DNA of 64,000 nt from Brevundimonas goettingensis (GTDB lineage: Bacteria; Pseudomonadota; Alphaproteobacteria; Caulobacterales; Caulobacteraceae): positions 3,853,501 through 3,917,500 of the forward strand of contig NZ_CP062222.1 of NCBI RefSeq assembly GCF_017487405.1, read 5' to 3'. Both the position numbers and the translations under genes were made by a program. Below the pieces are notes generated by a model, which worked only from the letters and a program-made list of their open reading frames with translations, made no database searches and was not told the origin of the DNA. This document shows positions 25,577 to 33,295 of the stretch, piece by piece (within the stretch, counting starts at the first letter, position 1; each line of letters starts with the position of its first letter).

Positions 25577-26092
25577 CTAACGTCCGGCGGCGAAGACGGT
25601 GAGCAGGGCGCTGGACGGGAAGGCCATCAGGGCGCCGATCGCGATGGCGACGCCGTAGGGGATGTCGCCCTTGGGCTCCAGCAGACTGTCGACCCAGTGT
25701 GGAGCGCCGTGAACATAGGGACGCAGCTGCGTCCGGGCGAACATCAGCGTCAGGCAGAACACGCCGCCCGCGACGCCGGTCCACAGGATGAACATGGCCG
25801 AGCCCGTGACGCCCAGCCACAGGCAGGTTGCGGCCATCAGCTTGGCGTCTCCGCCGCCGATGACCCGCATGGCGAACAGACCCATGCCGACGAACAGGGC
25901 GATGACGGCGACGCCGGCGTGGGCGGCCACGGTCAGGGGCGACAGACCCACCATGAAGGCGGCCGGGAAGAAGGCAAGGATGAGCAGGCCCGAGATCCAG
26001 TTGGGGATCGTCATGGTCGTCAGGTCGCGCAGGCCGGCGGCGATCACCAGCAGGGGCAGGACGCTGAGCAGGAGCAGGGTCACGGTATCCAT
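25577..26092 (-). CDS. cpaA: Prepilin peptidase CpaA
   Basis: Inner-membrane aspartic protease (A24A) that removes the leader from the Flp pilin and the TadE-type pseudopilins. The two catalytic aspartates are D23 (AGLRDLTTMTIPNW) and D82 in the GGGDAKL motif. Five to six hydrophobic segments are predicted over 171 aa. It lacks the N-terminal methylase domain of PilD-type enzymes, as usual for Tad peptidases. It lies between the pilin genes and cpaB; the pilin terminator at 26166-26191 suggests that it is expressed by readthrough or from its own promoter. Confidence 0.92.
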   Translation of the reverse strand: MDTVTLLLLSVLPLLVIAAGLRDLTTMTIPNWISGLLILAFFPAAFMVGLSPLTVAAHAGVAVIALFVGMGLFAMRVIGGGDAKLMAATCLWLGVTGSAMFILWTGVAGGVFCLTLMFARTQLRPYVHGAPHWVDSLLEPKGDIPYGVAIAIGALMAFPSSALLTVFAAGR

Positions 26093-26165
26093 GGGGGCAC
26101 TATCGCGAGGTCGCGTTAAGGGCGGGTTTCAAGCCGCTCGGAAATGCAGTGACCGGACAAGCAAA

Positions 26166-26191
26166 GGGCCGGAGCGTTTCCGCTCCGGCCC
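26166..26191 (-). terminator. Terminator after pilin copy 1
   Basis: Minus-strand hairpin GGGCCGGAGCG-gaaa-CGCTCCGGCCC followed by TTTGCTTGT. The same structure with changed stem bases follows the other pilin gene, so it was duplicated with it. A partial terminator here would explain high pilin output relative to the machine genes. Confidence 0.75.
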
Positions 26192-26220
26192 CCGCCGGTT
26201 TCAAGACCTGGGTCGGCGAC

Positions 26221-26397
26221 TTAGGCGCCGGTGCCGGCCATACCCGTGGTCACGGCCTGGAACTTCGTCGAGATCGTGGTGCCGAGGGTGGTGACGGCCG
26301 AGATGATGACGACGGCGATCAGGGCGGCGATCAGGCCGTACTCGATGGCGGTGGCGCCCGACTCGTCCTGAACGAACTTCGAGATGAACTTGGTCAT
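26221..26397 (-). CDS. pilA: Flp-type major pilin, copy 1
   Basis: Prepilin of 58 aa. The leader ends in Gly before ATAIEYGLIAAL (Flp motif with Glu and Tyr at mature positions 5 and 6), giving a mature pilin of about 44 residues with one hydrophobic helix (LIAALIAVVIISAVTTL). ATG 26397 is fixed by MTKFISKFVQDESG; the longer upstream frame lacks similarity. The protein is identical to that of copy 2 (26694-26870), although the DNA differs at about 12 synonymous positions. CpaA, encoded next, would process it. Confidence 0.96.
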   Translation of the reverse strand: MTKFISKFVQDESGATAIEYGLIAALIAVVIISAVTTLGTTISTKFQAVTTGMAGTGA

Positions 26398-26693
26398 GGT
26401 GATATCCCTTTGAAAAGCGGTTTTGCGAGCAACAATGGCTGGGGGGAGACCGGTCGCCCGCTTGACCCCCAAACGCACGATCAACATGCCCCCAAGCAGT
26501 TAAGAGTGCGTCGTCGGGACTGGTTACTCCGGCGTTTACTTTAAAAAAGTCCCGTGGCGATGGAACCAAGGCGTCGGGCGCACACGCGCGGCCAAGCTCG
26601 GGCGACGCTCGGCGAAGGGCCGATCGCAAAAGCAAAGGGCCGGGGCGTTTCCGCCCCGGCCCTCGCCGGTTTCAAGATTTAAGGGTCGGCGAC
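26398..26693. other. Spacer between the two pilin genes
   Basis: 296 bp without a gene. It holds the copy 2 terminator (26637-26662) and, near 26524-26546, an AT-richer stretch (TTAC-N7-TTTA, then CTTTAAAAAAG) that may contain a promoter for copy 1; the match to a CtrA box is weak (two mismatches). Confidence 0.5.
26637..26662 (-). terminator. Terminator after pilin copy 2
   Basis: Minus-strand hairpin GGGCCGGGGCG-gaaa-CGCCCCGGCCC followed by TTTGCTTTTGC. It differs from the copy 1 terminator by a compensated base pair (A-T versus G-C), so pairing is conserved. Confidence 0.75.
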
Positions 26694-26870
26694 TTAGGCG
26701 CCGGTGCCCGCCATGCCGGTCGTAACGGCTTGGAACTTCGTCGAAATCGTGGTGCCGAGGGTGGTGACGGCCGAGATGATGACGACGGCGATCAGAGCGG
26801 CGATCAGGCCGTACTCGATGGCGGTCGCGCCCGACTCGTCCTGGACGAACTTGGAAATGAACTTGGTCAT
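26694..26870 (-). CDS. pilA: Flp-type major pilin, copy 2
   Basis: Second pilin gene, 58 aa, same protein as copy 1 and the first gene downstream of the CtrA-like box at 26974-26988, so probably the principal transcribed copy. The leader is cleaved after Gly in DESG before ATAIEYGL. All differences from copy 1 are synonymous (about 12 in 177 bp), which indicates strong constraint on the pilin since duplication. The duplicated block includes the downstream terminator and the first bases upstream of the start codon. Confidence 0.96.
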   Translation of the reverse strand: MTKFISKFVQDESGATAIEYGLIAALIAVVIISAVTTLGTTISTKFQAVTTGMAGTGA

Positions 26871-26973
26871 GGTTGTCTTCCTTCTGGTAGCGAGCTGCTT
26901 TGGTATCCACCGTGGGACCATCGGTTTCGCCCGCTGGATCCCCCATTCACGTGAACAATGTAGCCCTCCTCGA

Positions 26974-26988
26974 TTAAAATCAAGTAAA
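26974..26988. promoter_or_regulatory. CtrA-like box in the pilin promoter
   Basis: TTAA-AATCAAG-TAAA, one mismatch from TTAA-N7-TTAA, about 104 bp upstream of the first pilin start. A weaker related site, TTAC-CAAGCGT-TTAC, is at 27020-27034, facing the divergent N-domain gene. CtrA activates pilA in C. crescentus. Confidence 0.6.
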
Positions 26989-27157
26989 GCGGAATATCAC
27001 TTCAGGTAGAAAGGCATGGTTACCAAGCGTTTACTTGAAATCTGAGGTTCAGGGCCGCTCTGTCTTTTCAGACTTTGTTGAGGTTTGGAGAGCATGGTCG
27101 CGCCGGGTCTCGCGCGCCCGTTTGCGTGCGTGGGCCTTGCGCGCAGGATATATCGCC

Positions 27158-27574
27158 ATGATCGTCACCCCCCGCCGTCTCGCTCCCGTCGTCGCCATCG
27201 CGGCGCTCGCGATCGCGGGAACCGCCCTCGCCCAATCGGCGCCGATGAACCTGGCCGTCGACACCATGCAGCGGGTCTCGGTGCGAGGCTCGATCAGCTC
27301 GGTCATCGTGGCCAATCCCCAGATCGCCGATGCGACGGTGGTGGACGCCAACACCCTGTTCGTCACGGGCAAGGGCTATGGAACGACCCAGGTCACCGCC
27401 GTGGACGCCATCGGCCGGGTCCTGTTCCAGAACCAGATCGTCGTGACCGGCGGCCAGTCCGGCTCGGTCCGCGTCTGGCGCGGCGCCCAGGTCACGGAAA
27501 TGGCCTGCGCCTCGTCCTGCTCGCCCAGCATCCGCTCGACCGGCGAGGGCGCCTCGGCGACCCCGACCCCCTGA
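27158..27574 (+). CDS. Exported pilus-assembly N-terminal domain protein (CpaC N-domain only)
   Basis: A 138-aa secreted protein: signal peptide (residues 1-28, ending TALAQS) followed by the pilus-formation N-terminal domain that also starts CpaC (VDTMQRVSVRGSISSVIVANPQIADATVV, quoted here in part as SVIVANPQIADATVV, then GKGYGTTQVTAVDAIG). It has no secretin core. Near the C-terminus is a cysteine pair (EMACASSCSPS) that could form a disulphide. ATG 27158 gives the clean signal peptide. It opens the divergent arm of the tad locus and precedes two TadE-like genes, so a role beside the secretin is likely but unproven. Confidence 0.8.
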   Translation: MIVTPRRLAPVVAIAALAIAGTALAQSAPMNLAVDTMQRVSVRGSISSVIVANPQIADATVVDANTLFVTGKGYGTTQVTAVDAIGRVLFQNQIVVTGGQSGSVRVWRGAQVTEMACASSCSPSIRSTGEGASATPTP

Positions 27575-27579
27575 GCGTC

Positions 27580-28122
27580 GTGAGGGGTCTGCGCCGTCTC
27601 CGATCCGCCCGACCAGACCGTCGCAAGCGCGACGGGTCGTCGGCGGTCGAGTTCGCCATGGTCGCGTTCCCCTTCTTCTTCATGCTGTTCGCCATCATGG
27701 AGATCGGACTGATCTTCGTGACGGACTCCATTCTCGAGAACGCCGTCATCGAGACCGGGCGTCTGGTCCGCACCGGCCAGGCCGCCAACTCCAGCCTGAC
27801 GGCCGCCCAGTTCAAGACCGCCCTGTGCTCGCGCATGAGCATCTTCAGCGGCGATTGCCCGACGCGCGCCACGGTCGATGTGCGCGAAATCACCCAGTTC
27901 CGGAACGCCAATCCGCCGGACCCGATGGCCAACGGCAAGACCTTCGACTCATCGAGTCTGACCTATGTGACCGGCCAGCCCGGCAGCCTGATGCTGATCC
28001 GGGTCTGGTACAGCCAGCCGCTGATCACGCCGTTCATGGCCCAGTCCCTGTCCAGGCTGGGTAATGGCGCGGCCATGCTGACGGCGACGACCACCTTCCG
28101 CAACGAGCCCTATAACCAATGA
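27580..28122 (+). CDS. TadE-like pseudopilin
   Basis: Minor pilin-like protein, 180 aa. A basic N-terminus (RRLRSARPDRRKRDG) precedes the TadE motif SSAVEFAMVAFPFFFMLFAI with the Glu needed for processing and assembly, then a periplasmic domain with two Cys (ALCSRMSIFSGDCPT). The start is GTG 27580, since the first ATG in frame (27658) would remove the TadE motif. CpaA is the likely peptidase. It starts 5 bp after the N-domain gene and overlaps the next gene by an ATGA junction. Confidence 0.87.
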   Translation: MRGLRRLRSARPDRRKRDGSSAVEFAMVAFPFFFMLFAIMEIGLIFVTDSILENAVIETGRLVRTGQAANSSLTAAQFKTALCSRMSIFSGDCPTRATVDVREITQFRNANPPDPMANGKTFDSSSLTYVTGQPGSLMLIRVWYSQPLITPFMAQSLSRLGNGAAMLTATTTFRNEPYNQ

Positions 28123-28685
28123 CGCCTCCCCGGAGCGAGAAGCGCAAGGGTTCGGCGGGCTTCCTGAGCCGGCTGGCGGGCGATCGGCGCGGCGTCTCGG
28201 CGGTCGAGTTCGCCCTGATCGCGCCCTTGATGATCGCCTTCTATTTTGGCCTGGCCGAGTTCTGTCAGGGCTATATGTCCCAGAAACGGCTGGCCCACAG
28301 CGCCTCGGCCGTCGCCGATCTGGTGGCCCAGACGGATGTGGTTACCAAGGACGAGCTGGACGACGTCATGGCCATCGGCGCCCTGATCATGAAGCCGTTC
28401 TCGACCTCGACCCTGACCACGCGTGTGTCCAGCGTGACGCGCGATTCCAAGGGTGTGGCCAAGGTCGACTGGAGCCGGGCCAGCGGCATCACCGCCTACA
28501 AGGCCGGGGACACCGTCACGGTGCCGACCGATATGATCGCCAACGGCGAGAGCGCCGTGATGGCCGAGACCACCTATGACTACAGCTCCCCGGTCAAATA
28601 TCTGATGCCGGCGGTGACCAAGTTCTCGAACGTCTTCTACGAACGCCCGCGCCGCGTCGACAAGGTCGGCTGCAGCGACTGCTGA
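28119..28685 (+). CDS. TadE/TadG-like pilus assembly protein
   Basis: Second pseudopilin of the divergent arm, 188 aa. A basic N-terminus is followed by the TadE-type motif GVSAVEFALIAPLMIAFYFG, then a periplasmic region with predicted strands and a C-terminal Cys pair (KVGCSDC). The start overlaps the upstream TadE-like stop (ATGA), which implies coupled synthesis of the two. It lacks the von Willebrand domain of full TadG (about 400-600 aa), so it is better seen as a TadE/TadF-type protein. Its stop directly abuts that of pabB. Confidence 0.85.
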   Translation: MTPPRSEKRKGSAGFLSRLAGDRRGVSAVEFALIAPLMIAFYFGLAEFCQGYMSQKRLAHSASAVADLVAQTDVVTKDELDDVMAIGALIMKPFSTSTLTTRVSSVTRDSKGVAKVDWSRASGITAYKAGDTVTVPTDMIANGESAVMAETTYDYSSPVKYLMPAVTKFSNVFYERPRRVDKVGCSDC

Positions 28686-30053
28686 TCAGGCGGAACGCCC
28701 GGTGAGGGCGGCTCTGAGCGCGCTGATCTTGGCCTCGGTTTCCTGAAGTTCGGCCTCGGGGTCGCTGTCGGCGACGATGCCGGCGCCCGCCTGGGTGCGG
28801 AAGGTCCAGCGGCCCTCGACCTTCTCGAAGGTCGCCGTGCGGATCAGGACCGAGGCGGTCAGGTCGTCATTCTCGTCGATGACGAACAGCGAGCCGCACC
28901 AGGCGCCGCGCGGGGGCTCCAGCGAGGCGATCACCTTCATGGCCTGATGTTTGGGCGCGCCGGTGATCGAGCCGGGCGGGAAGGTCGCCTCCAGCACCCG
29001 GGCCGGACCGAGACCGGGCGCCAGCGTCCCGCTGACCGTCGAGACGAGATGGTGGACCGTCGGGTGGCTCTCGATCTCGAACAGCTTTTCCACCACGACC
29101 GAGCCGGGGCGGCAGACCCGCGCCAGATCGTTGCGCATCAGATCGACGATCATCAGGTTCTCGGCCCGGTCCTTGGCGCTGGCGCGCAGTTCCGCGGCGT
29201 TGAGCGCATCGACGGCGGGGTCGGGGTGGCGCGGCCGGGTGCCCTTGATCGGCCGGGTCTCGATGCGTCCGGTCGCCGCGTCGAGGGCGAGGAACAGCTC
29301 GGGCGAGTTGGACACCAGGGCGCGGTCGCCGACCCGCCAGAAGGCGCCGTAGGGGGCGATCCGGCCTTTGCCGTCCCCGAGGGTCAGGCGCAGGAAGACG
29401 TCGAACGGATCGGCCGCCTCGTTCAGCGCGCCGCTCCAGCCGCGCGCGATATTGGCCTGGAACAGCTCGCCGGCGGCGATGCGGGCCACCACCTCGGCGA
29501 CGGCGTCACGATAGGTCCGGGGCGGGGCGTCGGGGGAGAAGACCGTCGCGGGCGGCGCGGGGCGGTCGGGCGCCCAGGCGAGATCGAACCAGATTTGAGC
29601 CTCGTCGCAGGCCTGTCCGGCTTCCCGACCGTTGCGCCCCCAGCCGACGAGGGTCAGGCTTTCCGTGTCATGGTCGAAGACCGCGACGGCCGGGTAGCGG
29701 GCCATGATGAGGTCGGGCCAGACCGGTTCGCGCGATCCGGTCGCCTCGCGGGCGCCGGCGTCGTAGCTGGCCAGGCCGACCACCCCGCCGCCGCGCCAGC
29801 CGGGGGCGTTCAACGGCCTGAACAGCTCGCCCCAGGGCGCACTCTCGAGGACGCCGACGTGGTCGGGATCGGCGGCGATGAAGGAGCGGCTGCCCGGGAT
29901 CGTCGGATCGGACAACAGGCACAGGGCGCCGGGACGGTCCGCGATCGCGGCGGCGACGCTGAGCGGCGAGACCCAGGGCAGGAAGCGCCGCGTCTGGACG
30001 GGCCGATCCCGAAGGGGGCGATCCCCGGCCGATCCGGGCCCGGACTGCGTCAT
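28686..30053 (-). CDS. pabB: Aminodeoxychorismate synthase component I
   Basis: Combines chorismate with ammonia to give 4-amino-4-deoxychorismate, the folate branch. The chorismate-binding domain fills the C-terminal 270 residues with QANIARGWSG, RPIKGTRPRHP (the PIKGT lysine typical of PabB rather than TrpE), LMIVDLMRNDLARVC and FPPGSITGAPK. Length 455 aa is normal for a single-domain PabB; there is no fused PabC lyase. I chose ATG 30053, which overlaps the phosphatase stop by 4 bp; an upstream extension reads as Arg-rich shadow sequence. pabA and pabC are not in the window; folC is at 52.8 kb. Confidence 0.92.
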   Translation of the reverse strand: MTQSGPGSAGDRPLRDRPVQTRRFLPWVSPLSVAAAIADRPGALCLLSDPTIPGSRSFIAADPDHVGVLESAPWGELFRPLNAPGWRGGGVVGLASYDAGAREATGSREPVWPDLIMARYPAVAVFDHDTESLTLVGWGRNGREAGQACDEAQIWFDLAWAPDRPAPPATVFSPDAPPRTYRDAVAEVVARIAAGELFQANIARGWSGALNEAADPFDVFLRLTLGDGKGRIAPYGAFWRVGDRALVSNSPELFLALDAATGRIETRPIKGTRPRHPDPAVDALNAAELRASAKDRAENLMIVDLMRNDLARVCRPGSVVVEKLFEIESHPTVHHLVSTVSGTLAPGLGPARVLEATFPPGSITGAPKHQAMKVIASLEPPRGAWCGSLFVIDENDDLTASVLIRTATFEKVEGRWTFRTQAGAGIVADSDPEAELQETEAKISALRAALTGRSA

Positions 30054-30832
30054 GCGGTCAGCCGCTCCGCGATCCGCTCGCGGCGGGCGGCGTCGACGCC
30101 CAGGGCCTGTTCCAGATAGACGTCGAGCGAGCCGTGGCGGTCGTCGATGGCCGCGAAGGCGGCGTCCAGATAGGCGGCCTCGACCCCCATGAAGGCGACG
30201 ACGGCGTCGGGGGCGGCGAGGCGGCCGGTGAATTTCTGCATCTGCAGAGCGATTTCGGGCGCGCGGGCTTCCAGATCCACCGCGACATTGGTCAGCAGAT
30301 AGTCTTCCAGCAGATCGTCGCGGCTGACGCCGAGCAGATGGTGGGTCAGGGCGGCGAGCATGCCGGTGCGGTCCTTGCCCGCGGCGCAATGGATAAGGAC
30401 CGGTCGGTCGCTCTCGGCCAGGACCTCGAAATACCGGGCGAAGATCTCGAGATGGGAGGGGGCGAAGGGCATCTCGCCATAGAGGGCGGTCATGAAGCGG
30501 CGGCCGGAATCCGGGGTCAGGTCGGCCGACTTCAGGAAGGTGATGTGCGGGGCCTCGCCCACGGCGTCGAGATCGTTCTCGATCACCCGGCCGTCGAACC
30601 CGGCATAGCGGCGCGAGGGTTGTTTCGAGCGTTCGATCGGGCGACGCAGGTCGACGATGGTCCCGAAGCCGTATTCGCCCAGCACCGCCAGATCGGCGTC
30701 GCTGATGCGCGACTGATGGGCCGACCGGATCAGCCGGCCCGACTTGATGCGGCCGCCGCTCGCCACGGCGTAGTCGCCATAGTCGCGGAGGTTGTCGAGG
30801 GTCTCGAGGCGGCGCAGGCGATCGGTGCTCAT
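30050..30832 (-). CDS. Tyrosine-protein phosphatase (Y_phosphatase3 family)
   Basis: Predicted dual-specificity/tyrosine phosphatase of the bacterial type related to Mycobacterium PtpB. The P-loop HCAAGKDRTG carries the catalytic C149 and R155; the N-terminal NLRDYGD and the segment TIVDLRRPIER are family hallmarks. The long C-terminal helical part (LLTNVAVDLEARAPEIALQM and onward) is normal for the family. Length is 260 aa and there is no signal peptide. It is upstream of and translationally coupled to pabB (ATGA), with no evident functional link. Confidence 0.9.
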   Translation of the reverse strand: MSTDRLRRLETLDNLRDYGDYAVASGGRIKSGRLIRSAHQSRISDADLAVLGEYGFGTIVDLRRPIERSKQPSRRYAGFDGRVIENDLDAVGEAPHITFLKSADLTPDSGRRFMTALYGEMPFAPSHLEIFARYFEVLAESDRPVLIHCAAGKDRTGMLAALTHHLLGVSRDDLLEDYLLTNVAVDLEARAPEIALQMQKFTGRLAAPDAVVAFMGVEAAYLDAAFAAIDDRHGSLDVYLEQALGVDAARRERIAERLTA

Positions 30833-30851
30833 GCCCGCTCTATAGGACCGG

Positions 30852-31154
30852 TCAGCGGTCGCGCACCAGCCCGGCCATGGCGTCCAGATAGGAGAGGAAG
30901 GCGGTGCGGCCCGCCTCGGTCATCTTCGCCTGGGTCAGGGGCTTGCGACCCTGGAAGCTTTTCTCGACCGCGACGAAGCCGGCCTCCTCCAGTTTCCGAA
31001 GGTGGACCGAAAGGTTGCCGTCGGTGGTCTGGAGCCGGGCCTTCAGGGTGTTGAAGTCGGCGCTGTCCACTCCGGACAGCACAGCCATGATGCCCAGTCG
31101 CACCCGCCCGTGGATGACGTCGTCGATCCGGCCGATGTCGAAATCGTCGGACAT
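30852..31154 (-). CDS. Winged-helix transcriptional regulator (HTH_27/MarR-like)
   Basis: A 100-aa DNA-binding protein with one winged-helix domain: VIHGRVRLGIMAVLSGVDSA, then FNTLKARLQTTDGNLSVHLR (recognition helix), LEEAGFVAVEKSFQGRKP (wing) and TEAGRTAFLSYL. This small type is usually encoded with membrane proteins and represses its own operon. The start overlaps the stop of the upstream membrane-protein gene (ATGA). The likely operator is the palindrome at 32429-32447, in front of the first gene of the unit. Confidence 0.88.
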   Translation of the reverse strand: MSDDFDIGRIDDVIHGRVRLGIMAVLSGVDSADFNTLKARLQTTDGNLSVHLRKLEEAGFVAVEKSFQGRKPLTQAKMTEAGRTAFLSYLDAMAGLVRDR

Positions 31155-31792
31155 CAGGCGCCCTTGAAACGGGTGGGCCCGGCGGCGCGCATGAGCAGGA
31201 AGCCGGGCAGGGCCATCAGGGCGAACAGGGCGACGGCATAGGCCAGATACTGGGTGTCCGATCCGGTCATGGTCGCGATGATCACCGCCGAGACGAAGGA
31301 GGCGACGGAGAGGGCGCCCAGCCGGGTCGAGCGCATCATCGCCGCCGAGACGCCCCAGCCGAGGCCGTAGAAGACCATGATCAGGGAGGGCAGCAGGAAG
31401 ATCAGCGCCCCGCCGGTCGGCCCGATCTTCCAGGCCACCACGGCGATGGAGGCGATCATGGCGAAGATGCCGGTTCCGACGCAGGCCCAGGCCGCCTGGG
31501 CGGCGCGGTTGGCGGCGGTCCTCACTCCGCCGGCGGGGCAGAGGAGGAGTTTGTCGAGCAGGGTCAGCAGCAGGAAGACGGCGGTCGCGGCCAGCCAGAT
31601 CCAGTTGCTCTGGCGCACGCTGAAAGGGGTCAGGCCGGTGATGGCGGCCCACTGGGTCAGGCTGGCCAGGCCGTAGATGACCCCGGCGGCCATCAGGATG
31701 CGGCCGCCGCCGAGCGGGGCGTTGGCGCCCTCTTCGGCCAGGCTGCGGATCCAGGCGATGTCCGTGGAGCGGGTGTCGAGATCGTCGGTCAT
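31154..31792 (-). CDS. Six-segment membrane protein, operon with winged-helix regulator
   Basis: Unrecognised inner-membrane protein of 212 aa with about six hydrophobic segments, after a polar N-terminus (TDDLDTRSTDIAWIRSLAEEG, quoted in part as IAWIRSLAEEG). It resembles in layout the membrane protein encoded just upstream (31816-32388): both have repeated segments ending in a final AYAVALFALMALPGFLLM-type helix, so they may be distant paralogues. It is coupled to the regulator gene by an ATGA overlap. Membrane partners of HTH_27 regulators are common, but their function is unknown. Confidence 0.75.
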   Translation of the reverse strand: MTDDLDTRSTDIAWIRSLAEEGANAPLGGGRILMAAGVIYGLASLTQWAAITGLTPFSVRQSNWIWLAATAVFLLLTLLDKLLLCPAGGVRTAANRAAQAAWACVGTGIFAMIASIAVVAWKIGPTGGALIFLLPSLIMVFYGLGWGVSAAMMRSTRLGALSVASFVSAVIIATMTGSDTQYLAYAVALFALMALPGFLLMRAAGPTRFKGA

Positions 31793-31815
31793 GTTCTGAT
31801 CTTCTCTAGAGCGAT

Positions 31816-32388
31816 TCAGGCCTTATGGCCCAGCATGAGCCACAGGCCCGGCAGGAGGACGAAGGCGGCGAGACCCGCGGCGTAGGCGAGGTAGGCGGGG
31901 GGCGTGCCCAGAAGGGCGATCACCACCCCCGCCGCGACGAAGGCGCCGAGCGAGGGGACGATCATCCAGCCGCGACCGCCGCGCGCCGCCGCCGTCATCC
32001 AGGCCAGACCGTAGATCACGAGACCTACCGGCGAGGTCCAGTACATGAAGGTGAAGTCGTGGCGCAGCAGGCTGACGCCCAGCAGGCCCAGGGCGATCAG
32101 GATCTGGGCGCCGATGGCCATGCGCGACCACAGGGCGACCCGGCGGCCATTGGCGCCGCCGCCGGCCCGCAGTCGGGCCAGAACGGTGAAGAAGACGATC
32201 AGGGCGGCGGGCCAGCTCAGCGACAGGGCCGCCGGATGCAGATGCAGCAGGCCGCTGTAGACGCCGTACTGAAACAGGTTGGCCGCGGCGAAGACCGACC
32301 CGGCGAGGGTCATGACGCGCCCGGCGCAGATGGCCAGCGTGGGCTCTGCGGCGGCGGATGACGGAACGGAATAGACGGTGGTGGTCAT
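31816..32388 (-). CDS. Six-segment membrane protein, first gene of the regulator operon
   Basis: Unrecognised 190-aa inner-membrane protein with about six hydrophobic segments (for example FFTVLARLRAGGG marks the cytoplasmic loop; the final helix is YAAGLAAFVLLPGLWLML). It is the promoter-proximal gene of a three-gene unit followed by another membrane protein (23 bp gap) and the winged-helix regulator. An inverted repeat lies about 40-60 bp upstream of its start and is the probable operator. Confidence 0.72.
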   Translation of the reverse strand: MTTTVYSVPSSAAAEPTLAICAGRVMTLAGSVFAAANLFQYGVYSGLLHLHPAALSLSWPAALIVFFTVLARLRAGGGANGRRVALWSRMAIGAQILIALGLLGVSLLRHDFTFMYWTSPVGLVIYGLAWMTAAARGGRGWMIVPSLGAFVAAGVVIALLGTPPAYLAYAAGLAAFVLLPGLWLMLGHKA

Positions 32389-32428
32389 GGGTCGGTCCCC
32401 CTGCGGTGATGGCGCTTGGTACGGTATT

Positions 32429-32447
32429 CACTTTGGTATGTAAAGTG
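32429..32447 (-). promoter_or_regulatory. Palindromic operator candidate CACTTT-N7-AAAGTG
   Basis: Perfect 6-bp arms (CACTTT/AAAGTG) with a 7-bp spacer, in the divergent region between the membrane-protein operon and a methyltransferase gene. It overlaps a possible minus-strand -35 (TTTACA). It is the best candidate site for the winged-helix regulator encoded at 30852-31154. Confidence 0.55.
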
Positions 32448-32497
32448 CTTTTCGTGATCCTCTTGGAGACACCCTGCGGCGCAGGTTAGTCTGACCC

Positions 32498-33250
32498 ATG
32501 CGTCCGACCTTTCACCGCATCGCCTATGAAGCCCTCGACGTGTGCAACGCGGTCGAGATGGCGACGCTGGAGGCGGCGGTGCGGGCCACGGGTCTTCCGC
32601 CCCACGCGCGGGTGCTGGACATCGGCAGCGGCAACGGCGCCGTGGCGATCACCCTGGCCGAGATGTTCGGGTTCGAGGTGACCTCGGTCGAGCTGGACCC
32701 GGCCATGGCCGAATTGGCCCGGTCGCGGATCGAGGCTTCCGAAGCCTCCTGCCAGATCATCCTGCACGAGGCGCGCTCGGACGTGGTGCTGGAGGCGGGC
32801 GGTCCGTTCGACCTGATCGTGGCGCTCGGGACCACCGAACCCATCGGCGGCGGGGTGCGCGATCCGCGCGGCATGCTGAAGGGACTGGCGCGGCGGCTGA
32901 CCCCGGGCGGCTGGCTGCTGTGGGGCGATCTGGTCTGGCTCGCGGAGCCGTCGCAGCCGTTGCGGCAGATCGTGGAACTCAACAACAGCTATGCCGACCA
33001 CGCGGGCTGGCAGGCCGCGGCCGAAGCGGCCGGGCTGACGGTCGTTTCCGCCGAACTGTCGTCGCCCGAACTCTGGAACCGCTACCGGATGACCATGATG
33101 GCGGCGGTCGAGGCCTGGCTGAAGACGCACCCCGATCACCCGGCGGCCGCCTCGATCCGCAGCCGGGCGCATCAGTTGGGTCTGATGTTCGATTTCGGCG
33201 AGGGGGCGCTGGGCTTCGGCCTGTATTTGCTTAGGGCGCCGGTTCCCTGA
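32498..33250 (+). CDS. Class I SAM-dependent methyltransferase
   Basis: Predicted methyltransferase of 250 aa. Motif I is VLDIGSGNGAVAITLAE (residues about 35-51), followed by the acidic motif VTSVELDPAMAELAR and the post-I segment FDLIVALGTTEP. The layout resembles Methyltransf_25-type small-molecule methyltransferases; the substrate is unknown. It is divergent from the regulator operon and may share its operator region. Two palindromic elements follow its stop, the first (partial) after 7 nt. Confidence 0.83.
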   Translation: MRPTFHRIAYEALDVCNAVEMATLEAAVRATGLPPHARVLDIGSGNGAVAITLAEMFGFEVTSVELDPAMAELARSRIEASEASCQIILHEARSDVVLEAGGPFDLIVALGTTEPIGGGVRDPRGMLKGLARRLTPGGWLLWGDLVWLAEPSQPLRQIVELNNSYADHAGWQAAAEAAGLTVVSAELSSPELWNRYRMTMMAAVEAWLKTHPDHPAAASIRSRAHQLGLMFDFGEGALGFGLYLLRAPVP

Positions 33251-33257
33251 GGGACAC

Positions 33258-33281
33258 GCGCTCAAGCAGCGATCGGTAGCG
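33258..33281 (+). repeat. Palindromic intergenic element, copy B (partial)
   Basis: Plus strand begins GCGCTCAAGCAGCGA like the full copies but is shortened to GATCGGTAGCGG, so the central stem is missing and the 3' arm is degenerate. It starts 7 nt after the methyltransferase stop, with copy C 15 bp further on. Confidence 0.6.
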
Positions 33282-33295
33282 GCCTCACCGGAATG

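Noticed and set aside
26524..26538. CtrA box upstream of pilin copy 1 (TTAC-N7-TTTA)
   Set aside because: Two mismatches from the consensus; too weak to list as a separate site beyond a remark in the spacer entry.
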